Part shown: positions 16,237 through 25,056 of the stretch, piece after piece
Numbering within the stretch: position 1 is the stretch's first letter
Layout: every line of letters begins with the position of its first letter
NCBI RefSeq assembly: GCF_021206925.1
Contig: NZ_JAJPRF010000001.1
Coordinates: forward strand, 124,001 to 188,000
Source of the DNA: Rhodoflexus caldus
GTDB taxonomy: Bacteria > Bacteroidota > Bacteroidia > Cytophagales > Thermoflexibacteraceae
Direction: 5' to 3'
Length of the DNA stretch: 64,000 nucleotides
Made by a program: the position numbers and the translations under genes
The notes under the pieces: model-generated
What the model saw: only the letters and a program-made list of their open reading frames with translations
What the model was told of the DNA's origin: nothing
Databases searched by the model: none

Positions 16237-19008
16237 ATGAAAAAACTTTTCACTCTTCTTTTCACGTGGGGCATACTGCTTGCCTCCCATGCCGTTATGG
16301 CACAACGAGGTACCGTACAGGGTACTGTCAAAGATGAAACCGGCGAAATAGCACCGGGCATAAACGTAATTGTTATAGGCACAAGTACGGGAACTGTCGT
16401 AAAAGCAGACGGTACTTACATGCTTTCCGTTCCGGCAGGTAATCTGCAATTGCAGTTTTCGGGTATCGGCTACAAAACGGTAGTCCAAAACGTCAGTGTA
16501 AAAGACGGCGAAACCGTAACCTTAGATGTTACCATCAATACAGGCACCAGCGTATTGAACGACGTAGTGGTTTCTGCCACCCGCCAGCCTGTTCGCAAAA
16601 TTGAGGCAACAACGGCAGTAAGTGTATTGAACGCCGATGAACTGCTGAAACAAGTAGCTCCTACCATTGGTGATGCCTTGCGCTTCACGCCGGGTATATT
16701 TGTAGCTTCGCAACGCGGACGTGTGCGCGCCAACATCATTATGCGCGGCTTCCCTGAAAACCTCGGCACAGAAGACAAATACACCACCATGCTGATTGAC
16801 GGTTTACCTGCCTATGCGGGCAGCGGTAACCCTTACGATGTGTATTTCCAGCAGGATTTAAACGTAGAACGCATTGAGGTGGTGCGCGGTGCAGCAGCCA
16901 CGCTCTTTGGCCGTTCGGCTGCCGCCGGTGTTTACAACATCGTCAGCAAAACAGGCGGCGAAAAAACGCATGGTACCATTGAGCAGATTTTAGCACCCTC
17001 TCCTTCCGCTAAGGGTGGCATGATGACCCAAACAGGCATCAACGTAAACGGTGCCATTACGCAAAAACTGCGTTATAACGTAGGCGGCTTCTATCTGAAC
17101 GACCCCGGCTTCCGTACACAAGCCGGCCCTGACAAAGGCTATCAGTTTCGCGGCAATTTTGATTATTTGTTTGACAAAGGCAGCATCCGCTTGTACGGCA
17201 CCCTGCGCAGCATGGATTTATTCAACAACGTTGCCGTACCTACCCGTGTGAGCGACCTGAAAATGGACAGCCGCTTTACCAATCGGTTTACCGACTGGGG
17301 CGATGTTTGGAATGGTGTAAACTTCACCCGTCCGACGGGCATTACAGCAGCTACCGTGCCTCTTTTCCAAGGCAGCACCGAAACCATCAGCGGCAACCCG
17401 AACAACATAGAACAAGTTAATGTCGGCAAAGCCAACGAACGCGGTAACTACGGCGACGTGCGCTCCATCGGTCTGCGTTTTAACTACAACTTCGGCAGCG
17501 GATTCTCCATGCAGAACAACCTCCGCTACCAACGCGCCGATTTGGGTACGAAATTCATTACTGCTACGGCTTATGTTACCTCAACTGCTAACCCCAATCA
17601 GTTATGGGCTAACGTATTCAACTCTACCGGTGAGCGCACCATGTTTGATATCATTGATGAGTTGATTTTGAAGAAAGAAGCTACCATCGGCAACAGCAAG
17701 CACGTATTGACCGCCGGCGGCTATTTGGGTTACTATGAGCAACGGGCACTGGCAAGCGGTGTGTTTCTGGCCTCTGACCTGAGCGATGGTACGGTAAGAT
17801 TGCGCACGCCGTTCCCGGGCGCAATACCCGGCATTTTGACTACTAACCTGCTGCGCGGCTCCGATACTTATTCGCAAGTAACCAACACTTCGGTATTCGT
17901 GGGTGATGAAGCCTCTTTTGCAGGCGATAAATTAAAAGTCAATCTTGGCTTGCGCTTTGACAACAGCAATATTAACATCCTACACTTCCTGCCCAAGTCT
18001 GCTAACGGACAAGTTACAGGGCCTTTGTTTGTATCGGGCTTTACCGACCGTCGCGAGGTGAGCATCGGTGCATTTAGCGCAACGCTGGGTATGAACTACT
18101 TAGTGGGCAAAAACTCCGCTATTTACGGCAACTTTGTGCGCGCGTTCCGTGCTCCCGACGAGCAAATATTCGTGAATATGCTCCGCGGTGTACCCGGACA
18201 ACAACCACCACCTGAGCAGTTAGGCCCGGGCTTGGTAAACTATCGCCCGATTGACCCGACCAACCGTCCTTTTGTAACACAAATAGACAAACCGGAAACC
18301 ATTTACAATGCAGAAATCGGCTTCCGTACTTCGGCACTGAACGAAGATTTAAGTTTTGACGTAGCCGGTTATTACACACAAATCAACGACCGTATCATTT
18401 CCGGCTTCCGCGATGTCGCACCGGGCTTCCCGCCGCAATCAACGTCTATCAGCGAAGGTTCCGTAGCCATCCGCGGCTTTGAAGGAACGGTAACTTATAC
18501 GCCTTCTTGGGCAAAAGGGCTATTACTGCGCACTTCGCTAACCCTCCAAAGCAGCGAGTTCCTGTCCATCCCGAACGGCTTGCGCCTGACTTCCGTATTC
18601 ACTATTCCGGAAGCCGAACTGAAAGGCAAAAAAATCAAAAACGTGCCCGGCACCATCTGGAACTTCAACGCACAGTATGAGCGCAAATTCAGCAAATCAT
18701 TTGCCGCAGGTTTGGGCATAGACGGCAACTATATGGCCAACCGCTACGGCGACGAATTGAACCGATTCAAACTGGCAGATGTGATGCTGCTGAACGGCAA
18801 CGTATTTGCCAAAGCCATTCTGAAAAACGGCAATGATATCCGCTTCTCGGTTCGCGTGAGCAACCTAACCGATACACAGGAAATTTTGTGGCTGCTGGAC
18901 GTAACCAACCCGATTGTAGCGACAAGTGCACCAACCAATGCAACCATGATTCCGGGTATTCCGTTCCTGCCGCGCCGCACCTTTTTTACAGTGGCTTACA
19001 GTTTCTAA
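16237..19008 (+). CDS. TonB-dependent receptor, SusC-like N-domain
   Basis: A 923-residue outer-membrane receptor. It has a signal peptide (cut near VMAQ), a carboxypeptidase-like domain (about residues 22-105; GTVQGTVKDETGEIAPGINV), a plug (about 120-240; NIIMRGFPENLGTEDKYTTM and IEVVRGAAATLFGRSAAAGV) and a beta barrel ending in FFTVAYSF. No SusD gene follows. The next genes are an SDR oxidoreductase and a DUF1838 protein on the same strand, which may process the imported compound. Ligand unknown. The upstream 242-bp gap is shared with the divergent receptor and may hold promoters for both; I find no perfect -7 box in it. Confidence 0.9.
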   Translation: MKKLFTLLFTWGILLASHAVMAQRGTVQGTVKDETGEIAPGINVIVIGTSTGTVVKADGTYMLSVPAGNLQLQFSGIGYKTVVQNVSVKDGETVTLDVTINTGTSVLNDVVVSATRQPVRKIEATTAVSVLNADELLKQVAPTIGDALRFTPGIFVASQRGRVRANIIMRGFPENLGTEDKYTTMLIDGLPAYAGSGNPYDVYFQQDLNVERIEVVRGAAATLFGRSAAAGVYNIVSKTGGEKTHGTIEQILAPSPSAKGGMMTQTGINVNGAITQKLRYNVGGFYLNDPGFRTQAGPDKGYQFRGNFDYLFDKGSIRLYGTLRSMDLFNNVAVPTRVSDLKMDSRFTNRFTDWGDVWNGVNFTRPTGITAATVPLFQGSTETISGNPNNIEQVNVGKANERGNYGDVRSIGLRFNYNFGSGFSMQNNLRYQRADLGTKFITATAYVTSTANPNQLWANVFNSTGERTMFDIIDELILKKEATIGNSKHVLTAGGYLGYYEQRALASGVFLASDLSDGTVRLRTPFPGAIPGILTTNLLRGSDTYSQVTNTSVFVGDEASFAGDKLKVNLGLRFDNSNINILHFLPKSANGQVTGPLFVSGFTDRREVSIGAFSATLGMNYLVGKNSAIYGNFVRAFRAPDEQIFVNMLRGVPGQQPPPEQLGPGLVNYRPIDPTNRPFVTQIDKPETIYNAEIGFRTSALNEDLSFDVAGYYTQINDRIISGFRDVAPGFPPQSTSISEGSVAIRGFEGTVTYTPSWAKGLLLRTSLTLQSSEFLSIPNGLRLTSVFTIPEAELKGKKIKNVPGTIWNFNAQYERKFSKSFAAGLGIDGNYMANRYGDELNRFKLADVMLLNGNVFAKAILKNGNDIRFSVRVSNLTDTQEILWLLDVTNPIVATSAPTNATMIPGIPFLPRRTFFTVAYSF

Positions 19009-19039
19009 GTTTCTGGCAAAAAACGGAAAGCCGTATCGC

Positions 19040-19080
19040 AATTCCGACAGGTTGTTAAAACTTGTCGGAATTGTCTTTCT
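19040..19080 (+). terminator. Hairpin after the TonB receptor
   Basis: AATTCCGACA (19040-19049) pairs with TGTCGGAATT (19063-19072), and the stem extends inward with a wobble (GGTT / AACT region). It is followed by GTCTTTCTT, a weak T tract. It lies 31 bp after the receptor stop and 50 bp before the SDR gene, so it may limit readthrough. Confidence 0.6.
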
Positions 19081-19121
19081 TGACAGACACATGAATAACC
19101 TCACTTAACGAAGATTTTACC

Positions 19122-19901
19122 ATGCATTACAATCGTCTTGCACCGCCCGAAAATAGTCGGCTGGTAGTTGTCGGGGGCTGTGGCGGCATCGGGCGCGCAG
19201 TTGTCCGATTGGCTCTTGCCAACGGCCTCCAAGTAGCCGTTGTAGACTTGCCCCAATCTGTGGAAATGTTTCCGCCGCCTGAGGGTGTCATAACAATTAC
19301 CGCAGATGCTACACAAGAATCGGCCGTCCGTCAGGCTTTTACCCAAATTGGCGAGCAATGGGGCGCAATAGACGGGCTGGTTAATTTGGCAGGCTTCCTC
19401 ACCACTTTTGAAACAGTAGAAAACATCAGTGCTGACCAATGGGAGTATATCTCCGACGGCAGCCTGCTGACAACGCTGTTCCCTTGCAAATATGCCATTC
19501 CGCTGCTTCGCAAAAGCGAAGGCACAGCCGCCATTGTAAACATGACCACCGGCATTGCCTATGTAGGACGCGCCCGCTATGGCCCTTATGCGGCAGCCAA
19601 GGCAGCGGTTATTTCACTAACCAAAACACTGGCCGTAGAAAACGCCCCAAAAATTCGCGTCAATGCCGTTGCGCCCGGTGCCGTAGATACCCCCTTTCTT
19701 TCGGGTGGAACAGCCCACGGAGGCACAGAAGGAGGCAGTGCCCGCCGCGTTAATATGGGCGAATACCTGAAACTTGTACCGATGGGGTATCTGGCACAAC
19801 CCGAAGAAGTAGCCGAGCCGATTCTTTTCCTCCTCAGCAATGCCGCCCGATATATCACCGGACAGGTTTTGCACATCAACGGCGGCGCTTTGATGATTTA
19901 A
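19122..19901 (+). CDS. Short-chain dehydrogenase/reductase
   Basis: A 259-residue SDR with cofactor motif VVGGCGGIGRAVVRLAL near residues 12-28, an acidic residue ending the second strand (VAVVDLP, which favours NAD over NADP), and the active-site YGPYAAAKAAV with the Tyr-x-x-x-Lys pair. The residue 13 before the catalytic Tyr, normally Ser, is Thr here (NMTTG), so the catalytic triad may be Thr-Tyr-Lys. The C-terminal ITGQVLHINGGALMI is standard. It lies between a TonB receptor and a DUF1838 gene on the same strand. The substrate is unknown. Confidence 0.88.
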   Translation: MHYNRLAPPENSRLVVVGGCGGIGRAVVRLALANGLQVAVVDLPQSVEMFPPPEGVITITADATQESAVRQAFTQIGEQWGAIDGLVNLAGFLTTFETVENISADQWEYISDGSLLTTLFPCKYAIPLLRKSEGTAAIVNMTTGIAYVGRARYGPYAAAKAAVISLTKTLAVENAPKIRVNAVAPGAVDTPFLSGGTAHGGTEGGSARRVNMGEYLKLVPMGYLAQPEEVAEPILFLLSNAARYITGQVLHINGGALMI

Positions 19902-20015
19902 AGAACGTTACCGTCGGCTAGGGCAATGTGGCAAATTCCATAATTTTTTAGGCTTTTATTCAGGTTTTATGCCATTTGCAGGCTAATTTGTGGCTATTAC
20001 AAACTACGAAGAAAA

Positions 20016-20924
20016 ATGAGAACAATCGCACTCTTTCTGATGGCTGCCCTGCTGCTGGCAGCGCCCGAGGTATGGGCACAAAAAAATAAAACGGCGGCTG
20101 TGGCGCGTTTAGACCCTGCCAAAGCCGAGGATGCCGTTAAAATTATGCGCAAGTTGCAAAGCAGTTTGAAAGACGATGAAGATGTGGTGTACTGGTGGGA
20201 AGGCAGTGTTTACAGCCGCGTGCCGGGCGAAAAAGACCGTTTGCTGTTCACCTATCAGGCCATGAACATCCGCCGCAGCGCTACAGTAACCGACCCGGAA
20301 AAAGGCTACGGCTACCGCATGGTATCCCGCGAACTGCTGTTCTACCAAGACCCGCAAACCAAAGAAATTATGCGCACATGGAAAAACCCATGGACAGGCA
20401 AAGAGGTAGAAGTTATCCACATTGCCAACGACCCTGTGAACTCGCGCCCGACTTTTGCCGCAGCTAACAGTGCCAACCCCTACAAACTGCCCGGTACTTT
20501 TAAAGACGACATGTTCCTGATGACCTTTGAGGTGCCGCTGTTCTATACCAACCCGCTTGCCGGCGACTATCAGGAGTATGTAGGCGGCACTTATCAGGCA
20601 ATGGAAATTTTTAATTTCGCCTGTGATGCCAATGACTTATTGGATGCCAACAAAAACACCGCCGAGAAAGCCATCGTAGCATGGAACCGCGTTTCCAAAT
20701 GGTTGCCGTGGATGGAAATGGGCGACCGCACCGGCCAACTGATTTTCAGTGGCTTAGGCAAAAAACTCAAAAGTTGGGACGATTTGCCCGAGGTAGTGAA
20801 AAAAGAAATCAAAGCCAACTACCCCGCTTACGTAACCGCACCGCCGACCAACGACGAGCGCCCCAACGAAACCAGTTGGACAGTGTTCAAAAAATATATT
20901 GACGCTAAAAGACAGAAAAAATAA
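20016..20924 (+). CDS. DUF1838 family exported protein
   Basis: This 302-residue protein matches the DUF1838 pattern: an early WWEGSVYSRVPGEKDRLLF, then MNIRRS and the RTWKNPWTGKEVEVIHIAND stretch, and a late WLPWMEMGDRTGQLIFSGLG. The N-terminus MRTIALFLMAALLLAAPEVW followed by AQ is a signal peptide, so it is periplasmic or further out. The function of the family is unknown. It ends 2 bp before the Nudix gene, and the SDR lies 114 bp upstream, all on the same strand. Confidence 0.8.
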   Translation: MRTIALFLMAALLLAAPEVWAQKNKTAAVARLDPAKAEDAVKIMRKLQSSLKDDEDVVYWWEGSVYSRVPGEKDRLLFTYQAMNIRRSATVTDPEKGYGYRMVSRELLFYQDPQTKEIMRTWKNPWTGKEVEVIHIANDPVNSRPTFAAANSANPYKLPGTFKDDMFLMTFEVPLFYTNPLAGDYQEYVGGTYQAMEIFNFACDANDLLDANKNTAEKAIVAWNRVSKWLPWMEMGDRTGQLIFSGLGKKLKSWDDLPEVVKKEIKANYPAYVTAPPTNDERPNETSWTVFKKYIDAKRQKK

Positions 20925-20926
20925 GG

Positions 20927-21475
20927 ATGGAAAGCACGCATAACCCGTGGCAAACCCTTTCTTCCAGAGTCGTTTATGACAACCGATGGATTTCCGTGCG
21001 GGAATACCAAGTAATTAATCCTGCCGGAAATCCCGGTATCTACGGTGTAGTCAGTTTTAAAAATATTGCCATCGGCATTATTCCCATTGATGCCAACGGC
21101 TACACGTGGCTGGTCGGACAATACCGCTATCCCCTCAACGAATACTCATGGGAAATTCCGATGGGCGGAGGCCCCAAAGAGCAGGATGTTTTAACTTCGG
21201 CACAGCGCGAGCTCAAAGAAGAAACAGGTTTTACCGCTCAAAAGTGGACTTGCCTGATGAAATTGCATACCTCTAATTCAGTTACCGACGAAGTAGGTTA
21301 CGTATTCCTTGCCGAAGACTTGCAGGCAGGCGAAACCGAATTTGAAGAAACCGAGCAACTGGCGCTGTGGCATTTGCCGTTCAGCGAAGCGGTGGCAATG
21401 GTGATGGACGGGCGCATTACCGATGCCATCAGCGTGGCGGGGCTGCTCAGAGCGGCGGCAGCTTTAAACAAGTGA
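20927..21475 (+). CDS. Nudix hydrolase, ADP-ribose pyrophosphatase-like
   Basis: A 182-residue Nudix protein that probably hydrolyses a nucleoside diphosphate linked to another moiety, such as ADP-ribose, in the cytosol. The Nudix box covers GGPKEQDVLTSAQRELKEET and the following GF; the REL-KEE core that binds metal is intact. At the first Glu position the alignment gives Gln (or Glu with a one-residue shift), a mild deviation. An upstream GVVSFKNIAIGIIPID and WEIPMGGG also fit the NudF-like group. It starts 2 bp after the DUF1838 stop, with an AAGG before the ATG, so it is likely cotranscribed. Confidence 0.87.
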   Translation: MESTHNPWQTLSSRVVYDNRWISVREYQVINPAGNPGIYGVVSFKNIAIGIIPIDANGYTWLVGQYRYPLNEYSWEIPMGGGPKEQDVLTSAQRELKEETGFTAQKWTCLMKLHTSNSVTDEVGYVFLAEDLQAGETEFEETEQLALWHLPFSEAVAMVMDGRITDAISVAGLLRAAAALNK

Positions 21476-21557
21476 GCGCAACCAAATGACAATTCGGATT
21501 TCGGATTTTAAAAAAAAGAACGTAAAAAAATTTGCCCAACTGTTGGAAGCAACATCC

Positions 21558-21947
21558 ATGAATCAACGATTGGTACAGATAGCCCTCGTCGTACGCGATT
21601 ATGACGAGGCTATTGATTTTTATACCCGCAAACTGGGGTTTGAATTGATAGAAGATACCCTCATGAGTGAAACCAAGCGCTGGGTAGTGGTTGCCCCTCG
21701 CGGTGAAGGAGGCTGTCGGTTATTGCTTGCCAAAGCAACCAATGAGGAACAAACCTCACGCATTGGCAATCAAACGGGCGGGCGGGTGTTTCTGTTTCTG
21801 CATACAGACAACTTTGACCGCGATTACCAACGGCTTATCAGTGAAAACATCACCATCGTTCGCCCTCAATCGGAGGAAAGCTACGGCAAAGTAGCTGTTT
21901 TTGCCGACCTCTACGGCAACCTTTGGGATTTGATAGAACCGCGCTGA
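21558..21947 (+). CDS. Single-domain VOC (glyoxalase-like) protein
   Basis: A 129-residue cytosolic VOC protein: LVQIALVVRDYDEAIDFYTR at the start, KLGFELIEDT next, and the closing VFADLYGNLWDLIEP, where the last Glu is a typical metal ligand. The in-frame ATG at 21486 would add 24 Lys-rich residues not seen in the family, so I start at 21558. Reaction unknown. Its 3' end overlaps the convergent retropepsin-like gene by 37 bp. Confidence 0.83.
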   Translation: MNQRLVQIALVVRDYDEAIDFYTRKLGFELIEDTLMSETKRWVVVAPRGEGGCRLLLAKATNEEQTSRIGNQTGGRVFLFLHTDNFDRDYQRLISENITIVRPQSEESYGKVAVFADLYGNLWDLIEPR

Positions 21948-22891
21948 GGAGCGTGCAGCCAAATCATCCGCTGCCGCCAGTCAATCGTGAGGAGGTAGCG
22001 GCGCAGAAATGCCAGCCCTAACAGTCCGTATCTGCTTTGCGAATGTATCACGGGCAAGTCATCAAAAGTATGCAACCCCTCCATGCGCAGCGAATCCATC
22101 ACCAAGCCCTGCCCTGATGTAACGCCGTGTATGCTGTAAGGCAATTGCATTGGCTGCAATTCATTGTCATACATGAAAGACGTATGATTGGCTGTAAATT
22201 CTGCATCCAGTAAAATGCCACCCCAAAAGCCTGTACTCAATTGCATCACCAATTGATAAGGAAAGCGGTTAAACTGCACCTGCCATTTGGGGCTGCGGTA
22301 AATCGTGCGGTTAAAAGGCAGCGCGATTGTTTGCGGCAAACCGATGAACTTTTCGGGCGAAGGCGCAATAATGACGCGGTTATTTTCCCAGTCAAAATGC
22401 CAAGTGCGGTGCTGCATCAGGTTTGCACCTATAACCCCCTGAATGCCTTTTTGTTGCAGTGCGGTTTGCAGGCCGTCCGTCAGCAGGCCGCCGCCTATGC
22501 CTTGAAAGCTGCCGTTACCCATGTGCAGCGGCGGCATAACGCCAAAACTTTCTGCCAGCGTATCTCCCGCCGCATTAATGAGTGGAATGCGGATATGGTT
22601 GTCCGATACCTGTGCACCTGCCCATAAACAAGGCAAGGCCGTATCAATCAGCCAATGCTGCCGCTGATTGCCTGCCCTGATGCTAACGATGGGAAATACG
22701 GAATCGGTAAACAAGAGCGTATCATAACCGACGTGGTTGGTTGCTCCTGCCCGCATGAGTTGATGCAACTGTTCATGGCGCGTTTGACAGCCGCTCAACC
22801 AAAAAAACAAGGCGGCTAAAAGTGCCGCTCCGATGTATTTTCTACCGATAAGAAGGTACAACTTTTGGCGGCAGTTTGTGATTGAGCTCAT
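21911..22891 (-). CDS. Retropepsin-like lipoprotein (predicted aspartic-protease fold)
   Basis: The product of about 326 aa starts with a membrane-anchoring signal ending in the lipobox FFWLSGC. It has a pattern that recalls single-domain aspartic proteases of Bacteroidota: QHWLIDTALPCLW near the first active-site position, an IQGVIGANLMQ turn, and a second half ending RYGLLGLAFLRRYLLTIDW. The active-site triplet reads DTA rather than the usual DTG, so activity is uncertain. The start is ambiguous: ATG at 22891, TTG at 22927 and TTG at 22861 all overlap the end of the Cas6-like gene, by 86, 50 or 20 bp. The overlap implies coupled translation with that gene. Confidence 0.6.
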   Translation of the reverse strand: MSSITNCRQKLYLLIGRKYIGAALLAALFFWLSGCQTRHEQLHQLMRAGATNHVGYDTLLFTDSVFPIVSIRAGNQRQHWLIDTALPCLWAGAQVSDNHIRIPLINAAGDTLAESFGVMPPLHMGNGSFQGIGGGLLTDGLQTALQQKGIQGVIGANLMQHRTWHFDWENNRVIIAPSPEKFIGLPQTIALPFNRTIYRSPKWQVQFNRFPYQLVMQLSTGFWGGILLDAEFTANHTSFMYDNELQPMQLPYSIHGVTSGQGLVMDSLRMEGLHTFDDLPVIHSQSRYGLLGLAFLRRYLLTIDWRQRMIWLHAPQRGSIKSQRLP

Positions 22892-23675
22892 AAGGCATAC
22901 TGCGCAACGTAGGGTCTGTATTGGCAAGGTCTAACATGCCATAGCCGGCAGTAGTGGCTTCTCCCAAGCCGCAGAAAAAGACAAATTCCTGCACTTTGGG
23001 GTCAGCATAGAGCGAGAAAGGCATGGTATAGCCTCTCACTTCGGTTTTTTTATGATGATTGGGCAGCGTATAAATTCTGGCAAATTTTTTTGATTCTTTG
23101 GTAATTTTGGAGAGATAATATTGATCAGGGACAATCTGAAACTTGAAAAAACTTGCTACTTGCTCGGGCGTGTACAAGCCCGAACGCTCAATGCGATTCA
23201 TGGTTGATTCGTAGAGCAAGTCGGAGAACTGGTCGGTATCAGGCATAATGAACTCCTTCGCCCCCATTTCGTTACCGGCCTGCATGGTGCAAACCAACGG
23301 CGAAAGACAGATGTACTTCATTTCCTCGCTAAACTCGGGGGTATGCTCGCGTTCCACCATTTCGGGCGACAAAATCAGCCCACCTACCTCAATAAACTGA
23401 TTACTGAACAGTTGTTGCAGGAAGTAATCCATAAATTGTTGGTCTACACACGCAAACACCAGCGTTACACGGCTTGAAAAATATTGAAGCCCGTTGCGGC
23501 TGACTTTGGTTTGCCCCTTGATGCCGGAGAAGTTGTAGAACTCACAAGCAGGATAGTGGCTACCTGCACTGCCCGATGTTAAATCTTTAATCATAGCAGC
23601 CAGCAGGTGCTGATGATGGAAAGGCAATACCCCGCCTTTGTTTCTTAGCTTAAAAATAATTCTCGTCCGTAACAC
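22842..23675 (-). CDS. cas6: Orphan Cas6-like CRISPR endoribonuclease
   Basis: The 277-residue protein has the Cas6 layout. An N-terminal ferredoxin-like strand LRTRIIFKL is followed by VLPFHHQHLLAAMI, and then by HYPACEFYNFSGIKG, where His40 and Lys53 sit about where Cas6 catalytic residues are found. The C-terminus has the glycine-rich loop CGLGEATTAGYGM (235-247), matching GxGxxxxxGxG. Cas6 cuts CRISPR precursor RNA in the repeat. No other cas gene and no CRISPR array is visible in the window, so it is an orphan here. It begins with GTG and overlaps the next gene. A repurposed RNA-processing role is possible. Confidence 0.8.
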   Translation of the reverse strand: MLRTRIIFKLRNKGGVLPFHHQHLLAAMIKDLTSGSAGSHYPACEFYNFSGIKGQTKVSRNGLQYFSSRVTLVFACVDQQFMDYFLQQLFSNQFIEVGGLILSPEMVEREHTPEFSEEMKYICLSPLVCTMQAGNEMGAKEFIMPDTDQFSDLLYESTMNRIERSGLYTPEQVASFFKFQIVPDQYYLSKITKESKKFARIYTLPNHHKKTEVRGYTMPFSLYADPKVQEFVFFCGLGEATTAGYGMLDLANTDPTLRSMPYELNHKLPPKVVPSYR

Positions 23676-23802
23676 AATTCGACATGGTTTAACCGCTTTC
23701 GCGAAAAAATTACTGATTCAGTTTTTTTAACATGTGCAAACGTAAATTGTTTGCCAAAAGTTCAACTTTCTTACAACTTTCTTACAATGTATCGCGGCTT
23801 GC

Positions 23803-24015
23803 TCACGGGACGGGGTCGTACCCACTTCCGCCCCAAGGGTGACAACGCCCGATGCGCTTCAGCCCTAACCAAAAACCTTTCAGTATCCCGTGCTTTTCCA
23901 CCGCCTGCACCATATACTCCGAGCAGGTAGGCGTAAACCGACAAGCAGCCGGATACAGCGGGCTGATAGCTGCCTGATAAACCCTCAACAAAAAAATAAA
24001 CGAACGCCTGAGCAT
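23803..24015 (-). CDS. yidD: Membrane protein insertion efficiency factor
   Basis: A 70-residue YidD protein: [37 protein letters not shown] and [17 protein letters not shown] are the family's conserved blocks, with the invariant cysteines. It is a small membrane-associated protein thought to help YidC-mediated insertion. The ATG at 24015 gives the normal length; a longer frame to 24126 adds a hydrophobic-basic N-terminus outside the family. Its start lies 94 bp from the divergent sucD start. The usual rnpA/yidC neighbours are absent. Confidence 0.95.
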   Translation of the reverse strand: MLRRSFIFLLRVYQAAISPLYPAACRFTPTCSEYMVQAVEKHGILKGFWLGLKRIGRCHPWGGSGYDPVP

Positions 24016-24075
24016 GAGAGATAAAAGTAAGAGATTTATCTGCAAGATTCGTGCGCAAATGCAACCCGAAAACCC

Positions 24076-24083
24076 TATTTTTG
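24076..24083 (+). promoter_or_regulatory. -7 box upstream of sucD
   Basis: TATTTTTG matches TAnnTTTG exactly and would start transcription near 24089, about 21 bases before the sucD ATG at 24110. No clear -33 element was found. It supports the 24110 start over the upstream in-frame ATG at 24014. Confidence 0.4.
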
Positions 24084-24109
24084 CCGCAAACTTAATCAAT
24101 GCCGTCCTA

Positions 24110-25000
24110 ATGAGCGTTTTAGTCAATAAATCTTCTCGTATTATCGTACAAGGGTTTACCGGTTCGGAAGGAACCTTTCATGCCACACAAATGATTGAGT
24201 ATGGCAAAGAGTTTAACGGTGCACAGGTAGTTGGCGGCGTTCGCCCCGGCAAAGGTGGTACTACCCACTTAGACCTGCCCGTTTTTGACACTGTGAAAGA
24301 TGCCGTAGCAGCCACAGGCGCAAACGTATCCATCATCTTTGTTCCTCCCGCAGGTGCTGCCAATGCCATTTTGGAAGCAGCCGAAGGCGGTATTGAATTG
24401 GTGGTATGTATCACCGAAGGTATCCCTGTCAAAGATATGATGAAGGTAAAGCACGCCCTGAAAGGCAGCAAAACCCGCCTGATTGGCCCTAACTGCCCGG
24501 GTGTTATCAGCGCAGGACAGGCGAAAGTAGGCATCATGCCGGGCTTTATCTTCAAAGAAGGCCGCGTAGGCATTGTTTCTAAATCAGGTACTTTGACCTA
24601 CGAAGCAGCCGACCAAGTAGCCAAAGCAGGTTTAGGCATCTCTACCGCTATCGGTATCGGTGGCGACCCCATCATTGGCACTACCACCAAAGAAGCCGTT
24701 GAACTGCTGATGAACGACCCCGACACAGATGCCATCGTGATGATTGGCGAAATCGGCGGACAATTGGAAGCCGACGCTGCCCGCTGGATTAAGGCAGACG
24801 GCAACCGCAAGCCCGTTATCGGCTTCATTGCGGGACAGACCGCACCCAAAGGCCGACGCATGGGTCATGCCGGAGCTATCATCGGCGGAGACGACGACAC
24901 TGCCGCCGCCAAAATGCGCATCATGCGCGAAAACGGCATCACCGTTGTGGAGTCGCCCGCGCTGATAGGCGAAACCGTTGCCAAAGTTTTAGGAAAATAA
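24110..25000 (+). CDS. sucD: Succinate-CoA ligase, alpha subunit
   Basis: The alpha subunit of succinyl-CoA synthetase interconverts succinyl-CoA and succinate with nucleotide triphosphate in the TCA cycle. It has the CoA-binding Rossmann start [20 protein letters not shown], the [20 protein letters not shown] block, and the phospho-histidine loop [13 protein letters not shown] near residue 250. The 296-residue product from the ATG at 24110 has normal length; the longer frame from 24014 would add 32 unrelated residues. The beta-subunit gene sucC is not in this window. A terminator follows. Confidence 0.97.
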   Translation: MSVLVNKSSRIIVQGFTGSEGTFHATQMIEYGKEFNGAQVVGGVRPGKGGTTHLDLPVFDTVKDAVAATGANVSIIFVPPAGAANAILEAAEGGIELVVCITEGIPVKDMMKVKHALKGSKTRLIGPNCPGVISAGQAKVGIMPGFIFKEGRVGIVSKSGTLTYEAADQVAKAGLGISTAIGIGGDPIIGTTTKEAVELLMNDPDTDAIVMIGEIGGQLEADAARWIKADGNRKPVIGFIAGQTAPKGRRMGHAGAIIGGDDDTAAAKMRIMRENGITVVESPALIGETVAKVLGK

Positions 25001-25014
25001 GTTGCTCATTATAG

Positions 25015-25048
25015 AAAGCCGTTTGTAACTTCAACAAACGGCTTTTTT
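25015..25048 (+). terminator. Intrinsic terminator after sucD
   Basis: AAAGCCGTTTGT (25015-25026) pairs with ACAAACGGCTTT (25034-25045) around a seven-base loop and is followed by further T residues. It starts 15 bp after the sucD stop and ends about 9 bp before pyrR. Confidence 0.85.
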
Positions 25049-25056
25049 ATAGGCTT

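Noticed and set aside
22842-24015. CRISPR array near the Cas6-like gene
   Set aside because: No regularly spaced direct repeats are visible in the gaps on either side or elsewhere in the window; the gene is listed as an orphan.
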